A DNA stretch of 64,000 bases from Vulcanimicrobium sp035943995 (GTDB lineage: Bacteria; Vulcanimicrobiota; Vulcanimicrobiia; Vulcanimicrobiales; Vulcanimicrobiaceae). Below are positions 1-8,654 of the stretch, in pieces. The stretch lies in contig DASZBS010000028.1 in NCBI GenBank assembly GCA_035943995.1, forward strand, positions 76,726 through 140,725, given 5' to 3'. The translations under genes were made by a program, and so were the position numbers. Under the pieces are notes generated by a model. That model was given only the letters and a program-made list of their open reading frames with translations. It made no database searches and had not been told where the DNA came from. The number at the start of each line of letters is the position of its first letter. Position 1 is the stretch's first letter.

Positions 1-373
1 GCTCCGCGGCCGTGTACGCGTACGGCACGGCGCCGACGGCCAGCAGCCCCCGGATCCGCCCGGCGGCGACGAACGGCAGCAACAGCGACCCGGCGAGCAC
101 GGAACCGCCCGGCGCGTCGAGCACGTCGCGCTCGGCACGCAGCGCGACCAGCGCTTCGTCGTCCTGGTCGACGGCGTCGAGCTCCCCGAACGGCATGTCC
201 CCGGCCGCCGCGCCTAGCGTGAAGGCGCCGCCGTCGGCGTCGGGCGTGTACGCGGCGACCCAGCCGGCACCGGTCGCGGCCTGGACGGCATCGACGGCGC
301 GCTCGAGCGCGGTCACCCGGTCTTCGATGAAGTGCACCTGGCGGACGAAGGCCGGCAATCCCATGTGGGTCAT
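1..373 (-). CDS. GAF-like domain protein, N-terminal part (runs off window)
   Basis: An open frame on the minus strand starts at ATG 373 (or ATG 364, since the protein begins MTHMGLPAF) and has no stop before base 1, so about 124 residues are visible. A stretch with helical heptad character (VHFIEDRVTALERAV) is followed by an alternating strand pattern and a typical GAF-like segment, SLLLPFVAAGRIRGLLAVG. GAF domains bind small ligands or act as sensors in signalling proteins. The partner domain (kinase, cyclase or other) lies outside the window, so the function cannot be given. It starts 37 bases after the purF stop on the same strand, so it may be the last gene of that transcript. Confidence 0.5.
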   Translation of the reverse strand, partial: MTHMGLPAFVRQVHFIEDRVTALERAVDAVQAATGAGWVAAYTPDADGGAFTLGAAAGDMPFGELDAVDQDDEALVALRAERDVLDAPGGSVLAGSLLLPFVAAGRIRGLLAVGAVPYAYTAAE

Positions 374-410
374 GGTCCGGTTTTCGGCCGCGAACGTGCG
401 GCCCGCGAGG

Positions 411-1859
411 TCAGGCCTTGAGCGCGGGCTGCATGTCCGTCTGCAGGCTGCCGTTCGAGGCTGCCGGCCGGCTGGGATAGCGGCCGTTCAGACAGCCCAG
501 GCAGAAGTCGCCGCGGTCGCGGCCCGTCGACTCGACCAAGTTCTCGATGCTCAGGTAGCCCAGCGAGTCCGCGCCCACGCGCTCGCAGATCTGCGGCACG
601 CTCAAATTCGCGGCGATCAGCTCGGCGTAGGTCGCCATGTCGACGCCGAGATAGCACGGGTGCACGATCGGCGGCGACGTGATGCGCAGGTGCACTTCGC
701 GCGCGCCGGCGTCGCGCAGCAGCGACACGATGCGCGGCGTCGTCGTGCCGCGCACGATCGAGTCGTCGACCACGACGACGCGCTGGCCGCGCAAGTTCTC
801 GACGATCGGGTTGAACTTCAGCTGCACACCCTGGCTGCGCATCTTCTGGTCGGGGCTGATGAACGTGCGGCCGATGTAGCGGTTCTTGATGAGGCCTTCG
901 ACGTACGGGATGCCGCTTTCCGACGCGTAGCCGATCCCGCCGGGGATCGCGCTGTCGGGCACCGCCATCACCACGTCGGCTTCAATGGGGTGCTCGCGCG
1001 CGAGCGCGCGGCCCATCTGATACCGCGCCATGTAGATCGAACGCCCGCTCAGCACGCTGTCCGGCCGCGCGAAGTAGATGTACTCGAACATGCACAGCGA
1101 CGCGGGCTTCACCACCTCGGTGTGCTCGGTGCGAATGCCGCGGCCGTCGATGCACACGACTTCACCGGCGGCGATCTCGCGCAGGTAGTGCGCGCCGACG
1201 GTCGCGAGCGCGCACGACTCCGACGCGATCATGTAGCCGCGGTCGCCGTATGTTCCGATGCACAGCGGGCGCACGCCCCACGGGTCGCGGAAACCGTACA
1301 CCGCGTCGCGCGTCAGCATCACCACGGAGTACGCGCCTTCGGCGACGCGCATCACCGCGCGGATCTTGTCGGTCCACGTCGGGCCCGGCGCGAGCGCGAT
1401 CGTCTTCGCGAGGATCTCCGAATCGGACGTCGCGGCGAGGCGAACGTCGTCGGGCAGCAGCGCCGCCAGCTCGTCGGCGTTGGTGAGGTTCCCGTTGTGC
1501 GCGAACGCGAACTGCCCGAGCTCGGACTCTTCGACGAACGGCTGCGCGTTGACGATCACCGAGCTGCCCGTGGTGGAGTAGCGCGTGTGGCCGATCGACA
1601 CGAAGCCTTTGAGCCGGCCGAGGATGGCTTCGTCGAACGAGCCGGTGATCAGGCCCATCTGGCGATGGCTGTCGATGCGCAGTCCGTCGCCGACCGCGAG
1701 GCCGGCGCTCTCTTGGCCGCGGTGCTGCAGCGCATAGAGCCCGAAGTAGGCGAGCCGCGCTACGTCTTCGCCGGGTGCGTAGAGCCCCGCGACCCCACAC
1801 GCCTCGTGCAGCACGTCACCGGCGGGTTGCACCGCTTCCCGATCGTACGCGCGCGCCAT
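411..1859 (-). CDS. purF: Amidophosphoribosyltransferase PurF
   Basis: First committed step of purine synthesis: PRPP plus glutamine gives phosphoribosylamine. The 482-residue protein has a short leader before HEACGVAG, so the N-terminal nucleophile Cys21 should be exposed by propeptide cleavage. The class II glutaminase domain follows (LQHRGQESAGL, AFAHNGNLTN). The C-terminal half holds the PRPP loop VVVVDDSIVRGTT. The four cysteines that ligate a 4Fe-4S cluster in the Bacillus-type enzyme appear kept: one in ASLCMFEY, one in VHPCYLG, two in FCLGCLNG. This is the clustered, oxygen-sensitive class. The gene sits 49 bases after a Bax-inhibitor-1 gene on the same strand and apart from the main purine cluster at 21.7-35.7 kb. 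Confidence 0.97.
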   Translation of the reverse strand: MARAYDREAVQPAGDVLHEACGVAGLYAPGEDVARLAYFGLYALQHRGQESAGLAVGDGLRIDSHRQMGLITGSFDEAILGRLKGFVSIGHTRYSTTGSSVIVNAQPFVEESELGQFAFAHNGNLTNADELAALLPDDVRLAATSDSEILAKTIALAPGPTWTDKIRAVMRVAEGAYSVVMLTRDAVYGFRDPWGVRPLCIGTYGDRGYMIASESCALATVGAHYLREIAAGEVVCIDGRGIRTEHTEVVKPASLCMFEYIYFARPDSVLSGRSIYMARYQMGRALAREHPIEADVVMAVPDSAIPGGIGYASESGIPYVEGLIKNRYIGRTFISPDQKMRSQGVQLKFNPIVENLRGQRVVVVDDSIVRGTTTPRIVSLLRDAGAREVHLRITSPPIVHPCYLGVDMATYAELIAANLSVPQICERVGADSLGYLSIENLVESTGRDRGDFCLGCLNGRYPSRPAASNGSLQTDMQPALKA

Positions 1860-1908
1860 ACTTCAAGCTTAGGGAACCGGGCCGGTCGGTCCCGGTTTCG
1901 GTTGCCGG

Positions 1909-2589
1909 TTAGCGGCGCGAGCGGGAACCGAAGAGCTCGAGCAGCGCGAGGAAGATGTTGATCGCGTCGAGGTAGATCGCGACGGCGAGCTGGACGGGCG
2001 TGAGACCGTCGCCGCCGGCACGGATGCGGCTGAAATCGATGAGCGTCAGCAGCGTGAACACGCCGAGCGTCAGCCAGGAGTACGTGTCGGGATGCACCCA
2101 GTGGGTGAAGATGGAGACGAACCCGACGAGCACGAGCGCAACCAGCAGACCGAGCGCGATCCCGCTGAAGCGGCGCCAGTCGACCGAGAACACGAACGCG
2201 ACGCCGCCCAGCACCAGCATCCCGAAGCCGGTGGTCGCCGCGGCGTTCACCACCACCTCGGGGCCGATCGCGTTCACGTACGCCGCGATGACCGGCGCGA
2301 GGCCGATGCCTTCGAGGAACGTGAACGCGTAGAACCACAGCAGCGCGATCTGCGGGCTGTTGCGCACCGCGTTCATCACGAACAGCAGCACGAAGCCGCC
2401 GAGCAGTGCCGCCATGCCGCCGCCGTAAGAAACACCGCGGAACATGTACGCCGCGACGGCCGTGATCAGGAAGCCGACCCCGGTGATCCCCAGGACCTGG
2501 CCCAGCAAGTTGATCCCGCTGCCTGCGGCCGCGGAGGGGGGCTGCCCGCCGTAGGGGGAGCGGCCGTAGGGTGAGCCTCGTTGGTACAT
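1909..2589 (-). CDS. Bax inhibitor-1 (YccA/BI-1) family membrane protein
   Basis: 226-residue integral membrane protein of the BI-1/YccA (UPF0005) family. A Gly/Ser/Pro-rich cytoplasmic N-terminus of about 28 residues precedes seven hydrophobic segments. Characteristic features are the loop MNAVRNSPQIAL, the stretch TFLEGIGLAPVIAAY and the C-terminal LAVAIYLDAINIFLALLEL ending in a basic tail. Bacterial relatives are calcium-leak or membrane-protein quality-control factors; the role here is not shown. It lies upstream of purF on the same strand and is divergent from the gene starting at 2655. Confidence 0.9.
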   Translation of the reverse strand: MYQRGSPYGRSPYGGQPPSAAAGSGINLLGQVLGITGVGFLITAVAAYMFRGVSYGGGMAALLGGFVLLFVMNAVRNSPQIALLWFYAFTFLEGIGLAPVIAAYVNAIGPEVVVNAAATTGFGMLVLGGVAFVFSVDWRRFSGIALGLLVALVLVGFVSIFTHWVHPDTYSWLTLGVFTLLTLIDFSRIRAGGDGLTPVQLAVAIYLDAINIFLALLELFGSRSRR

Positions 2590-2654
2590 TGCAGTCTTCT
2601 CCTACCCGCGCGGCGGGGCGCCGGTTACGTTCGGACGAAACGGTCGCGCCGAAG

Positions 2655-3887
2655 ATGATCGCCGCGTCTGGTTTCCGGACCGTGGCGGCCCCGCTGCGCC
2701 GGTTCTCCGGCGCCGCGGCGGCCGCCGCCGTCACGTTCGTCGTGATCCTGATCAGCTCGCACCTGCGTTCCACGCAGCAGAACAACTACGTGCGGGTGGC
2801 CTACGCGTGGCTGCACGGCCGAATGTGGATCGACTGGCCGGGCCGCTGGATGGATGCCGTGCAGTACAACGGCCACTACTACGGCGTCGACGGGCCCGTG
2901 CCGGCGCTGTTCATGCTGCCGTCCGTGTTGATCTGGGGCAACGACGCGAACCAGACCACGGTCGCGATCGCGTTCGCCGCGGTCGCGACGTTCCTCGCGT
3001 GGGTGCTCGCCGAGCGTCTCGGCGTGACGGAGCTGTCGACGAAAGTCTTTCTCGCGATGTTCTTCGTCGCCGGTACCGACGTGTGGTGGTGCGCGGAGCT
3101 CGGCGACGTGTGGTTCCTCGCGCACCTGTGCGCGGTGGCGTTCATCCTCGGCGCGCTGGTCGAATTGTGCGGCAAGAACCGCGGTTGGCTCGTCGGTGTG
3201 TGCGGCGTGCTCGCGTGCGGCGCGCGCTTCCCGGAGGTCGCGGCGCTGCCGCTGCTTGCGTGGGGGCTGTGGACCGGCGCGTTCGCCGGCATCGTTCCGG
3301 CGCGCGCGGAGCGTATGAAACGGCTGCGCTCGTTCGGCATCGTGCTCGCGTGCTGGGCGATCGTGTTCGTCGGCTACGACGAGCTGATGTGGGGCACGAT
3401 CGTCGACGTCGGCCACACCGTGTACTTTCACGCCGACGCGTGGGGCCAGCCCACCGGTTCGCCGTTCCAGGTCGGGTATCTGCCGTACCAGATCTACTCG
3501 TTCTTCTTTCGCGCGCCGATCTTCGTCGAGTGGCTGCAGCACGCGCAGTGGCCGTACGTCAAACCCGATCCGCTCGGCATCGCGCTCACGTTCACCAGCC
3601 CCGCACTCGTGCTGGCATTTCTCGCGAAGACTCCGCGCAACGTCGTCGTCGCGCTGTGGATCACGACGGCGCTCGTCGCCGCGCCGGCGTTTCTCTACTA
3701 CCTGAACGGCTGGGTGCAGTTCGGCATGCGGCACATGCTCGATTTTCTGCCGTACCTGTTCGCGCTGATGGCGATCGGTGTGCGCAACCGGCTGCCCAAC
3801 TGGGGCGTCGCGCTGATCATCTGGTCGGCGCTGGTCGGCGCGTGGGGCGTGTGGTACTGGAACAGCTTCGTGCGGACGAACGGCTAG
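2655..3887 (+). CDS. Polytopic membrane protein, possibly glycosyltransferase-like
   Basis: 410 residues with ten or so hydrophobic segments. An upstream in-frame ATG at 2571 would overlap the divergent BI-1 gene, and the extra residues look non-coding, so ATG 2655 (MIAASGFRTV) is preferred. After the first membrane segment comes an aromatic-rich exported loop (NGHYYGVDGPVPALFMLPSV), the sort of arrangement found in GT39/GT87-type polyprenyl-phosphate sugar transferases, and a late segment reads YYLNGWVQFGMRHMLDFLPY. The conserved DD or DE dyad of GT-C enzymes cannot be placed with certainty, so the family assignment is tentative. Confidence 0.7.
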   Translation: MIAASGFRTVAAPLRRFSGAAAAAAVTFVVILISSHLRSTQQNNYVRVAYAWLHGRMWIDWPGRWMDAVQYNGHYYGVDGPVPALFMLPSVLIWGNDANQTTVAIAFAAVATFLAWVLAERLGVTELSTKVFLAMFFVAGTDVWWCAELGDVWFLAHLCAVAFILGALVELCGKNRGWLVGVCGVLACGARFPEVAALPLLAWGLWTGAFAGIVPARAERMKRLRSFGIVLACWAIVFVGYDELMWGTIVDVGHTVYFHADAWGQPTGSPFQVGYLPYQIYSFFFRAPIFVEWLQHAQWPYVKPDPLGIALTFTSPALVLAFLAKTPRNVVVALWITTALVAAPAFLYYLNGWVQFGMRHMLDFLPYLFALMAIGVRNRLPNWGVALIIWSALVGAWGVWYWNSFVRTNG

Positions 3888-3919
3888 CCGCGCCGTAGAC
3901 CTGAAGGCTTCAGCTCGCG

Positions 3920-3945
3920 CACCATCGAACGCCTGTTCGATGGTG
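3920..3945. promoter_or_regulatory. SOS (LexA)-type operator overlapping the radical SAM start
   Basis: An 11-base perfect inverted repeat, CACCATCGAAC / GTTCGATGGTG with the 4-base spacer GCCT, lies at 3920-3945. Its core CGAAC-N4-GTTCG matches the Gram-positive/actinobacterial-type LexA box (GAAC-N4-GTTC). The ATG of the downstream gene (3940-3942) is inside the right arm, so LexA bound here would block initiation directly. The same repeat could also form an RNA hairpin that hides the start codon. No lexA gene is in the window. Confidence 0.6.
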
Positions 3946-4857
3946 GAGCTTCCGATCGCTCGCCGGCCGAGCGAGGTCCGGGTCGAAGAGATCGCCGCGA
4001 AGAGCGCGCTCAACCGCGTCCGCGGGATGGGCTTCACCTGGTCGCTCAACCCGTTCACCGGGTGCATCCACCAGTGCGTGTTTTGCTACGCGCGCGGGAC
4101 GCACGCGTACCGCGAGCTCGACGGCGTGCGCGAGTGGGGCTCGGTGCTCGGCGTCAAGGTGAACGTCGCGGCGGTGCTGCGCGCCGATCTCGCCGGGCGT
4201 GCGTACCGCGGCGAAGAGATTGCGATCGGGACCGCCACCGATCCGTACCAGGCGCTCGAGGGCCGCTATCGCCTGATGCGCGGTATCCTGCCCGCACTGC
4301 GCGACGCGCGCGCGCCGTTCCACGTCACGACGCGCTCGCCGCTGATCGTGCGCGACCTCGACCTGCTCGCGCAGTGCGCGCGCCGCGCGGACGTCGGCGT
4401 CGCCGTCAGCATCGCGACGCTCGACGACGCGCTCGCGCACGAGATCGAGCCGACCGTCGCGCCGCCGCGCCAGCGGCTGCGCGCGGTGCGCGCGCTCGCG
4501 GATGCCGGGATTCGCGTCGGCGTCGCCGTCGCGCCGGTGCTGCCCGGCATGACCGACGATCCGGCCGCGCTGGCCGCCGTGGTGCGCGCCGCCGCGGACG
4601 CGGGCGCGTCGCACGTGTGGCACAGCGCGCTCAACCTCGGCACGATCACGCGCGACGCGTACTTCGCCTTCTTGCGCTCGACCCGGCCCGAGCTGGTCGA
4701 ACGGTACGAGCGGTTGTTCGGTCGCGGCCGCTATGCGGAGCCGGCGTACGTGCGCGAGGTCGCCGACCACGTTCACGCGGCGTGCCGCGCGACGCGTTTC
4801 GCACGGCACCGCGCGCTCGCGCCCGACCGAACCGGCATGCAACTGGCGCTCCTGTAG
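3940..4857 (+). CDS. SplB-like radical SAM protein (Rv2578c family)
   Basis: 305-residue radical SAM enzyme. The 4Fe-4S/SAM site is CIHQCVFC, a CX3CX2C arrangement inside NPFTGCIHQCVFCYARG, which is how spore-photoproduct-lyase-like and Rv2578c-type proteins begin their catalytic domain. Further family features are GTATDPYQALEG and HVTTRSPLIVRDLDLL, and a final segment with AHxWHSALNLG-like spacing. Relatives are thought to act in DNA or nucleotide repair chemistry, but the substrate of this subgroup is unknown. The start lies inside an SOS-type palindrome, which supports a DNA-damage link. It stands alone between membrane and protease genes. Confidence 0.85.
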   Translation: MVELPIARRPSEVRVEEIAAKSALNRVRGMGFTWSLNPFTGCIHQCVFCYARGTHAYRELDGVREWGSVLGVKVNVAAVLRADLAGRAYRGEEIAIGTATDPYQALEGRYRLMRGILPALRDARAPFHVTTRSPLIVRDLDLLAQCARRADVGVAVSIATLDDALAHEIEPTVAPPRQRLRAVRALADAGIRVGVAVAPVLPGMTDDPAALAAVVRAAADAGASHVWHSALNLGTITRDAYFAFLRSTRPELVERYERLFGRGRYAEPAYVREVADHVHAACRATRFARHRALAPDRTGMQLALL

Positions 4858-4876
4858 AGGCGCGGCCTTCGGGGCG

Positions 4877-6430
4877 ATGGAATTCCTAGTCATGACGAGT
4901 CGGTTGTGGCGTGTTCTGCCGGCCTTTTTTTTGCTATTACCGAGCGCGCCGGCGTTCGCCGACGAGGCGCCGCCCGACGTGGCGGCGATCCGGCAGCACA
5001 TGCGCGAAGCCCGCGCGATCCCCCACGCATACCGCCGGACGACCGTGACGACGTCCTCCAACGGAACGACGACCACCGTTCGCTACGCCGTGCGCGACGG
5101 CGAATGGCGCCAGATCGTGGAGAGCGGTCCGTTCCACACCGAGTCCGGCCGAACGAAAAACGAAGAGTGGCACCAGAACGACAACGGCCAGACCGTCATC
5201 GACGAGCCCGATCCCGGAGCGGCCAAGCCTGAGCCGACCACAACGACGGTCTCGCGCGTGCACGCGCCCGTCGAGGCGTGGCTGATCGCGGAGCTCAACA
5301 AGCGCGGGCGCGGAACGCGCGAGTACGTCGATCCGCAGACCTGGCGCCTGGTCCGCGACGAGGACGTGACCGCCAACGGCATTGTCGCGACCGTGTACGA
5401 CGACTTCCGCAGCGACGGCGGGCGTGTGTTCGCGCACCACTGGCACGTCGAGAACGGCTACGCGCGCACGACGAGCGACACCCGCGTGACGGCGTACGAC
5501 GCCGACGACGTGCCCCCGTCCGCCGTCGCGATGCCGAACAGCCGGCGGCTGCTCGTGACGTTCCCGGCCGGCGTGCCGGCGGTGACGCTGCCGTCGAAAT
5601 TCGGTGCCCAGCACATCGTCGTGCGCATCATGGTCGGCACGCGCGGCTTGGACTTCCTGCTGGACACCGGCGCGAGCGGCATCACGATCGACAGCGGCGT
5701 CGCGCGGCAGCTCGGCCTTCACGCTTACGCCGAGCGCTCCGCCGTCACGGCGCAGCGCTACACGACCGCGCGCACGATCGTGCCCGAGATGCACATCGGC
5801 GAGCTCGTGATGCGCGACGTCGCGGTCCAGATGATCCCGGACAGCGACGAGGTCGAGCCCGGCTACAAAGCCGTCGGGCTGCTCGGTTTCGATTTTCTTT
5901 CCGAGCTCGGCGTGACCATCGACTACGAGAAGAAACAGGTCACGGCCGTGCGCGAACCCGACTACGTCGTGCCGAAGGGTAATCACGTGATCGCCCTCGA
6001 CGTGCGGATCGGCGACGGCTCGCCCTACGTCAACGTCGCGGTCAACGGTGCGCTGAGCGAGCGCTTCATCCTCGACACCGGCCACGCGGGGACGTTCATG
6101 ATCTTCGACGCGTTCGCGCGCAAGCACCCCGAGGCGCTCGTCGACAAAGGCGGCGGCGGCGACTTGCGCAACATGGAGTGGTACGGCGTCGGCGGCGCGA
6201 TCGAGACGCGTCCGTACCAGCTCGCCAGCGTCAAGATCGGTGCGCTGAACTTCGTGGACTTCGTCGGGTATCGGGTGACCAACGACCGCAGCTACGACTT
6301 CGGCAGCGACGACGGGGTGATCGGAAGCGACTTCCTCCGGCTGTTCACCGTCGGCCTCGACTACGCGAGCGGCCACGTCTACCTCGTGCCGAACACCGCG
6401 GGCCGCAAAGCGATGGGCATCCGCGAATGA
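4877..6430 (+). CDS. Exported protein with two retropepsin-like aspartic protease motifs
   Basis: About 517 residues. A signal peptide (RLWRVLPAFFLLLPSAPAFA) is followed by an N-terminal domain of about 200 residues rich in Thr/Asp, then two retropepsin-like repeats. The first has FLLDTGASGITID with the catalytic Asp near residue 263; the second has FILDTGHAGTFMIFD with Asp near residue 400. Both repeats end in a conserved GxxGFDFL or GVIGSDFLRLF turn. This suggests a single-chain enzyme in which the two halves pair. ATG 4877 and ATG 4892 are both possible starts; the longer frame upstream to 4733 lies inside the previous gene. The stop overlaps the start of a paralogue by ATGA, so the pair is a translationally coupled tandem duplication. 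Confidence 0.85.
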   Translation: MEFLVMTSRLWRVLPAFFLLLPSAPAFADEAPPDVAAIRQHMREARAIPHAYRRTTVTTSSNGTTTTVRYAVRDGEWRQIVESGPFHTESGRTKNEEWHQNDNGQTVIDEPDPGAAKPEPTTTTVSRVHAPVEAWLIAELNKRGRGTREYVDPQTWRLVRDEDVTANGIVATVYDDFRSDGGRVFAHHWHVENGYARTTSDTRVTAYDADDVPPSAVAMPNSRRLLVTFPAGVPAVTLPSKFGAQHIVVRIMVGTRGLDFLLDTGASGITIDSGVARQLGLHAYAERSAVTAQRYTTARTIVPEMHIGELVMRDVAVQMIPDSDEVEPGYKAVGLLGFDFLSELGVTIDYEKKQVTAVREPDYVVPKGNHVIALDVRIGDGSPYVNVAVNGALSERFILDTGHAGTFMIFDAFARKHPEALVDKGGGGDLRNMEWYGVGGAIETRPYQLASVKIGALNFVDFVGYRVTNDRSYDFGSDDGVIGSDFLRLFTVGLDYASGHVYLVPNTAGRKAMGIRE

Positions 6431-7962
6431 ACGCGCGCGCGGCACACCGTACCGCCGCGCTGCTGGCGGCGCTCGCTGTCGCCTTGCCCGCGCTCGCGCG
6501 CGGCGCCGACGTGCTGCCGAGCGCGGCGGAGATCCGCGCGAACGTGCGCGCCGCCGAACGCGAACCGAGCGCGTACCGCGAGACCATCGTCACGACGTCG
6601 TCCGACGGCACGACCACCACCGAGCGGCATCTCGTGCGCGGCGCCGACGAGCGCACCATCGACGACAGCCCGCCGTTTCACGCCGAAGCCGGCGTGGTGC
6701 ACGGCGAGCGCTGGCTGCAGGACGAGAACGGCGTCACGCTCGACGACCGCGCCGACCCGGGGCGCGCGAACAAAGAGACGTTCACCACCACGGTGACGCG
6801 CGTGCGCGCGCCGGCCGGCGCGTACGCGATCGCGACGCTCAACGCGAAAGGGTGGGGCCGCAAGGAGTACGTCGACCCGGCGACCTGGCACGTGCTGCGG
6901 CGCGAGCGCCTCATCGCCACCGGGGTCGTGTCGACGACGTACGACGACGTGCGCGACGATCAGGGGCGCGTGTTCGCGCACCGCTGGCACGTCGACAACA
7001 CGGTCGCGCAGACGACGACCGACTCGCGCGTGACCGAGTACGTGCCGGGAACCGTGAGCGACGCGGAGCTCCAGCGCCCGGCGAGCCGGCGCGCGCTGGT
7101 GGCGTTTCCGGACGGCGTGACCAGCGTAGACCTGCCCGCCGATTTCGTGGAGCACATCTACGTGCCGGTGCGCATCGGCAGCACGGAGATCGAGTTCGTG
7201 CTCGACAGCGGCGCGTCGGGGCTCGTCGTCGACGCGAACGTCGCGCGCCGCGCGGGCTTGCAGCAGTACGGCGAGCACGCGCACGTCGTGGCCGGCCGCG
7301 CGACGTACGCGCGCGCCGTCGTGCCGGAGCTGCGCGTCGGCCCGCTCGCGCTGCGCGACGTCATGGTCGGCGTGATCCCGCTGGGCTGGACCGGGAAGCG
7401 CGGCGCGCGGATCGGCGGGCTGCTCGGCTTCGACTTTCTCGCGCAGCTCGGCGTGACGCTGGACTACGAGCACCAGCGCATCACGGTCGTTCCGGCCGCC
7501 GCGTACGCCGCGCCGTCCGGGCCGCAGACGACCGCGCTCGCGGCGCGCTTCGGGCGCGGGATCCCGCTCGTCACGGCGTCGTTCGACGGCGCCGTCGCGG
7601 AACGCATCGGGCTCGACACCGGCGCGGACGGCTCGTTCCTGCTGTTCGACTACTTCACGCGCCGCAATCCGAGCGCGCTGCCGCAAGGGCCCAGCAGCGG
7701 CTTCGACGGTCCCGGCGCGCAGACGGGCGTCGGCGGCACGTTCTCGACGAGCCTGGTGTTCGCCGGCACGATCGAGCTCGGGCAATTCACGCTACCGGCC
7801 GTGATGGGCGCGCGCGTGACGTCGGAGCGCAGCTACGCGCAAGACCTCGACGGCGTGATCGGCGGCAAGGTGCTGCGCTGGTTCACGGTCGGGTTCGACT
7901 ACGCGCACGAGCGCGTCTACCTCACGCCCAACGCCGAAGGCCGCGCGAAGCTGGGGATCTAG
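6427..7962 (+). CDS. Exported double retropepsin-like protein, tandem paralogue
   Basis: 511-residue paralogue of the preceding gene, starting at the ATG of the ATGA overlap (6427). Signal peptide RTAALLAALAVALPALA, then the same N-terminal domain (EPSAYRETIVTTSSDGTTT matches HAYRRTTVTTSSNGTTT upstream). First active-site motif FVLDSGASGLVVD (Asp near residue 260), second IGLDTGADGSFLLFD (Asp near 397). The DTG to DSG change in the first site is allowed in aspartic proteases. The two genes diverge clearly in sequence but keep length and domain order. Substrate unknown; likely periplasmic or surface. Its stop codon overlaps the stop of the convergent GDSL lipoprotein gene. Confidence 0.85.
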   Translation: MNARAAHRTAALLAALAVALPALARGADVLPSAAEIRANVRAAEREPSAYRETIVTTSSDGTTTTERHLVRGADERTIDDSPPFHAEAGVVHGERWLQDENGVTLDDRADPGRANKETFTTTVTRVRAPAGAYAIATLNAKGWGRKEYVDPATWHVLRRERLIATGVVSTTYDDVRDDQGRVFAHRWHVDNTVAQTTTDSRVTEYVPGTVSDAELQRPASRRALVAFPDGVTSVDLPADFVEHIYVPVRIGSTEIEFVLDSGASGLVVDANVARRAGLQQYGEHAHVVAGRATYARAVVPELRVGPLALRDVMVGVIPLGWTGKRGARIGGLLGFDFLAQLGVTLDYEHQRITVVPAAAYAAPSGPQTTALAARFGRGIPLVTASFDGAVAERIGLDTGADGSFLLFDYFTRRNPSALPQGPSSGFDGPGAQTGVGGTFSTSLVFAGTIELGQFTLPAVMGARVTSERSYAQDLDGVIGGKVLRWFTVGFDYAHERVYLTPNAEGRAKLGI

Positions 7963-8654
7963 CGCGCGGCGGCGCGCAGCAGCGCGGGCGCGAGCGCGTC
8001 GGCGAGCTGCGCGTAGCCTGCGTCGGAGGGGTGGAAGCGGTCTTCGGACAGGAAGCGGTTGACGTCGCCGTGCTGGCGCATCGTCGTGGCGTAGAGGTCG
8101 ACGAACGCCGCACCCGCGCGCCGTGCCACCGCGCGGATCGCGGTGTCGTTCTGGCGCGAGAGGCGCGTGACCGCGTCGTGGTCGGCACCGGTGAAGAGCG
8201 GGCTCAGCCCGACGTCCGGGACGCCGCAACAGACGATCGCCGCGTGCGGCTGCAGCGCGCGCACGCGTGCGACGAGGTTGGCGTACGTCCGCGCGAAGCT
8301 GTCGGCCGCGACGCGGTGCACGACGTCGTTGCCGCCCACGCAGATCACCACGACGTCCGCGCGCGCGTGCGCCAGCCGCGGCGCTTGCAGCCGCAGGACG
8401 TCGGCGGCCGTCGAGCCGCCGATCGCGTCGTTGTCGATGCGGCTGCCCGGATGCTGCGCGCGCACGCGCAGGTACGCGCGGAAGATGAACGCGTTGCGCG
8501 GCGCCGACGCGCCGGTGCCGAACGCGAGCGAGTCGCCGAGCACGACGATGCACACCGGGCGGCCGGGCGTCGCCGCCGCGCGCGGCGCCGGTGCGGGACG
8601 CCGCGCGCAGCCCGCCAGCGCCGCGAGCAGCGCGAGCGCCGCGCTACGCCGCAT
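7959..8654 (-). CDS. SGNH/GDSL-type esterase lipoprotein
   Basis: 231 residues. The N-terminus has a lipobox (LALLAALAGC), so the protein is probably lipid-anchored. SGNH blocks: block I VVLGDSLAFGTGAS with the nucleophile Ser, a Gly in IGGSTAADV, block III VGGND, and block V DRFHPSDAGYAQLA with the catalytic Asp and His. These enzymes deacylate lipids or sugars. It overlaps the upstream ABC ATPase gene by 11 bases on the same strand and is the last gene of the run purD - defence cassette - ABC transporter - esterase. Confidence 0.88.
   Translation of the reverse strand: MRRSAALALLAALAGCARRPAPAPRAAATPGRPVCIVVLGDSLAFGTGASAPRNAFIFRAYLRVRAQHPGSRIDNDAIGGSTAADVLRLQAPRLAHARADVVVICVGGNDVVHRVAADSFARTYANLVARVRALQPHAAIVCCGVPDVGLSPLFTGADHDAVTRLSRQNDTAIRAVARRAGAAFVDLYATTMRQHGDVNRFLSEDRFHPSDAGYAQLADALAPALLRAAAR

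Noticed and set aside
12..1961. Long plus-strand open frame opposite purF
   Set aside because: GC-rich shadow of purF and the BI-1 gene; the residue pattern is Arg/Ala/Val/His-rich with no recognisable domain.
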